In this document: positions 6,268-7,623 of the stretch, piece after piece
Position numbering within the stretch: position 1 is the stretch's first letter
Layout: every line of letters begins with the position of its first letter
Source of the DNA: Leptolyngbya sp. SIO4C5
GTDB taxonomy: Bacteria; Cyanobacteriota; Cyanobacteriia; Phormidesmidales; Phormidesmidaceae
Direction of reading: 5' to 3'
Length of the DNA stretch: 7,623 nucleotides
Assembly: GCA_010671965.1 (NCBI GenBank)
Contig: JAAHIC010000196.1
Location: 1 to 7,623 of the forward strand
Translations under genes and position numbers: made by a program
Notes under the pieces: generated by a model
Database searches by the model: none
What the model was told of the DNA's origin: nothing
Seen by the model: the letters and a program-made list of their open reading frames with translations, nothing else

Positions 6268-7137
6268 CTAGATAATTTCTGCCGTCAGCTTCACCTGAAA
6301 GGTACGAGTTTCATAGGGGGCTAGCGTCAGTAAGTGGTTGCCCGTGTTCAGCGCGTTGCGGGGGCCAGTCCACGGCTCTAGGCAGTAATAGTCTTTGCCT
6401 TTGACCGTCCAAAAAACTAGGATAGGATACGCTTCGCTCCACTCCAGGGTGAGGCGTATTTCCTGTTCGTGATTGGTGACGGTAGCCACCTGGCGCTTGA
6501 GATCGAGAAAAGCGACGTCAATTTCCTCGGCTTCCCAGTCAAACTGGCCGTCAAAGTCGTGAATTTCCTGGGTGTTTTGATCCTGGTAGCGGCTAGAGGG
6601 GATATCAAACTGGAGCTGAGACTTATCGGTAGTGAGAAAGTAGGGATGTAGGCCGACGCTGAACGGCATCGGCTGGTCAGAACTATTGGTGACGCGCTGT
6701 TCTAGGGTGAGGGTGCTGCCCCGCAGGTGGTAGGTAAAGGCAAGCTGAAAGTTAAACGGATAGTGCTGTAGCGTTTCCTCACTGCTGTTGAGAATGAGAG
6801 TGAGATGGGCGCTTTGATCGGTGCCGCGATCGCCAATGCCCCAGGCCAAATCACGAGCAAAGCCATGCTGCTTCAGCGTATAGTCTTGGCCGTTGAGCGT
6901 ATAGGTATTGCCGGGTAGGTTGCCACAGATAGGAAAGAGCAGCGGGATACCGCCCCGGACTGATTTACTGGCATCGGCGAAGCGCTCGGCATCAAAGTAC
7001 AGAATATCGCGGCCCTGAAGCTGCCAGTGGGTAGCCAGGCCGCCCCGTTCAGCCACAATCTCTAAGCGGGCGTCTGCAGCCTGATCTCGCAGAACGTAAG
7101 TTGGATATTGGGCCTGTTTAAGGGCGATCGCGTACAC
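6268..7137 (-). CDS. Aldose 1-epimerase-family protein (galactose-mutarotase fold)
   Basis: A 289-residue protein of the aldose-1-epimerase / D-hexose-6-phosphate epimerase-like superfamily, which interconverts alpha and beta anomers of sugars in the cytoplasm. The family landmarks are in order: GGIPLLFPICG (62-72); QHGFARDLAW (90-99) with His91; GLHPYF (162-167) with His164, the likely general acid; and CLEPWTGPRNALNTG (252-266) with Glu254, the likely general base. It lacks a signal peptide. Length and the GGIPLLFP motif resemble the hexose-6-phosphate branch (YeaD-like) more than classical GalM, so the substrate may be a phosphosugar; this is inference. The start is GTG at 7137, with no in-frame ATG upstream before a stop at 7174-7176. 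A good AGGGAG motif (plus-strand 7144-7149) sits 6 bases before the GTG. A HIP1 site overlaps the first codons. It is convergent with queF and probably monocistronic. Confidence 0.93.
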   Translation of the reverse strand: MYAIALKQAQYPTYVLRDQAADARLEIVAERGGLATHWQLQGRDILYFDAERFADASKSVRGGIPLLFPICGNLPGNTYTLNGQDYTLKQHGFARDLAWGIGDRGTDQSAHLTLILNSSEETLQHYPFNFQLAFTYHLRGSTLTLEQRVTNSSDQPMPFSVGLHPYFLTTDKSQLQFDIPSSRYQDQNTQEIHDFDGQFDWEAEEIDVAFLDLKRQVATVTNHEQEIRLTLEWSEAYPILVFWTVKGKDYYCLEPWTGPRNALNTGNHLLTLAPYETRTFQVKLTAEII

Positions 7138-7143
7138 AGTTGA

Positions 7144-7149
7144 CTCCCT
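7144..7149 (-). promoter_or_regulatory. Ribosome-binding site deciding the GTG start of the epimerase gene
   Basis: On the minus strand AGGGAG lies 6 bases before the GTG at 7137. That spacing is ideal, and there is no competing in-frame ATG upstream, so this motif supports the GTG as the true start. Confidence 0.7.
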
Positions 7150-7166
7150 AAATTCAAACGCATCAG

Positions 7167-7179
7167 TGCTAACTTAGCA
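7167..7179. promoter_or_regulatory. 13-bp perfect dyad upstream of the epimerase gene
   Basis: TGCTAA (7167-7172) and TTAGCA (7174-7179) are perfect complements about a single central base. The site is 29-42 bases upstream of the GTG, near where a promoter would be expected, so it may be an operator. I could not place a convincing -35/-10 pair around it. The regulator is unknown. Confidence 0.35.
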
Positions 7180-7199
7180 GCAATCCCAGAGGAGGGCGG

Positions 7200-7227
7200 C
7201 AAAATTACCAAGTGTTTGCGAATTTTG
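7200..7227. repeat. AT-rich inverted repeat downstream of the right-edge gene
   Basis: CAAAATT (7200-7206) and AATTTTG (7221-7227) are perfect complements around a 14-base loop, 34 bases past the stop of the gene at the right edge. It could form a weak terminator hairpin for that gene, but the stem is AT-rich and short. Confidence 0.3.
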
Positions 7228-7260
7228 GGCAAAGTCCTGCTTGACTAGGCCAGCGCTCAG

Positions 7261-7623
7261 CTACTGAGGGGCAGCCGCCGCTTCATCAGGTAGCTCTGTA
7301 ACAGGCGGCGGACTGCTGGCTGTCGGCAGGGCTAATACCTGAGTGATTTTGGCATCAGTCGCGGACTCTGGCGAAGAGAGCTTGTCCTGGGGTAGCTTTT
7401 GCACAGCCGCGGGTTCAGGTACCCCCTGCTCTAAATTGGTTGAGATTGGATTCAAAGCAGGCTCAGGAGCTGATGTAGGGGGAACAGTGCTCAGGGGACC
7501 CACGAGGGGTTCGCTGTAGGGCTGAATGGCTTCGACTGCTGGTGAGCCTGTTGTCGTCTCTACAGCAGCGGGAACAGGCTGTGCAGCGGGTTCAGGGGCG
7601 TAATAGGCATCTAGTTCGGGAGC
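7261..7623 (-). CDS. C-terminal part of a Pro/Ala/Glu-rich protein (start outside window)
   Basis: The reading frame is open from the right edge to a TAG at 7261-7263, giving at least 120 residues without a start being needed inside the window. A GTG at 7503 is in frame, but nothing favours it over continuation past the edge. The visible part is low complexity, rich in Pro, Ala, Glu, Ser and Thr, with repeated short PEP/APEPA-like motifs and no predicted membrane segment or enzyme motif. Such tails are common as disordered linkers or C-terminal extensions of cyanobacterial envelope or peptidoglycan-related proteins, but nothing here proves that. It lies upstream of the epimerase gene on the same strand, 123 bp away. 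I do not recognise the family, and the missing N-terminal part is needed to name it. Confidence 0.65.
   Translation of the reverse strand, partial: APELDAYYAPEPAAQPVPAAVETTTGSPAVEAIQPYSEPLVGPLSTVPPTSAPEPALNPISTNLEQGVPEPAAVQKLPQDKLSSPESATDAKITQVLALPTASSPPPVTELPDEAAAAPQ

Overview
This window looks like chromosomal DNA from a cyanobacterium. The octamer GCGATCGC (HIP1) occurs 14 times in 7.6 kb, where chance would give well under one copy. A P-II protein with the cyanobacterial serine at position 49, and a GTA-N8-TAC (NtcA-type) box upstream of it, point the same way. The genus cannot be fixed from the sequence; base composition and gene content would suit a Leptolyngbya- or Synechococcus-like lineage. 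I see no mobile element, CRISPR array, tRNA or rRNA, and the region reads as housekeeping DNA.

Layout, left to right. At 35-913 (+) is a single-pass membrane protein of unknown function. It converges on a tightly packed minus-strand pair: a HerA-like DNA-translocase ATPase (1918-3597), followed after 3 bp by an RsmB/NOP-type RNA cytosine-5 methyltransferase (952-1914). A 282-bp divergent intergenic region (3598-3879) rich in perfect dyads separates herA from an SRPBCC/polyketide-cyclase-like protein (3880-4449, +). A strong hairpin lies between that gene and the convergent glnB (4527-4865, -). Upstream of glnB are a perfect NtcA-type box and a separate minus-strand gene for a coiled-coil, proline-rich protein with a C-terminal membrane anchor (5038-5661), which has its own near-consensus promoter. 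Divergent from it is queF (about 5836-6264, +), the nitrile reductase of the queuosine pathway. queF converges with only 3 bp to spare on an aldose-1-epimerase-family gene (6268-7137, -) that starts with GTG. The right edge (7261-7623, -) holds the C-terminal end of a Pro/Ala/Glu-rich protein whose start lies outside the window.

Most genes look like independent transcription units. The clear exception is herA plus the methyltransferase. The shared theme is general cell upkeep: nitrogen signalling (glnB), tRNA and rRNA modification (queF, methyltransferase), DNA translocation (HerA) and sugar epimerisation. No new multi-gene system is evident. The points most worth a second look are the 19-bp dyad abutting a candidate promoter upstream of the SRPBCC gene, the herA/RNA-methyltransferase pairing, and the two uncharacterised membrane proteins.
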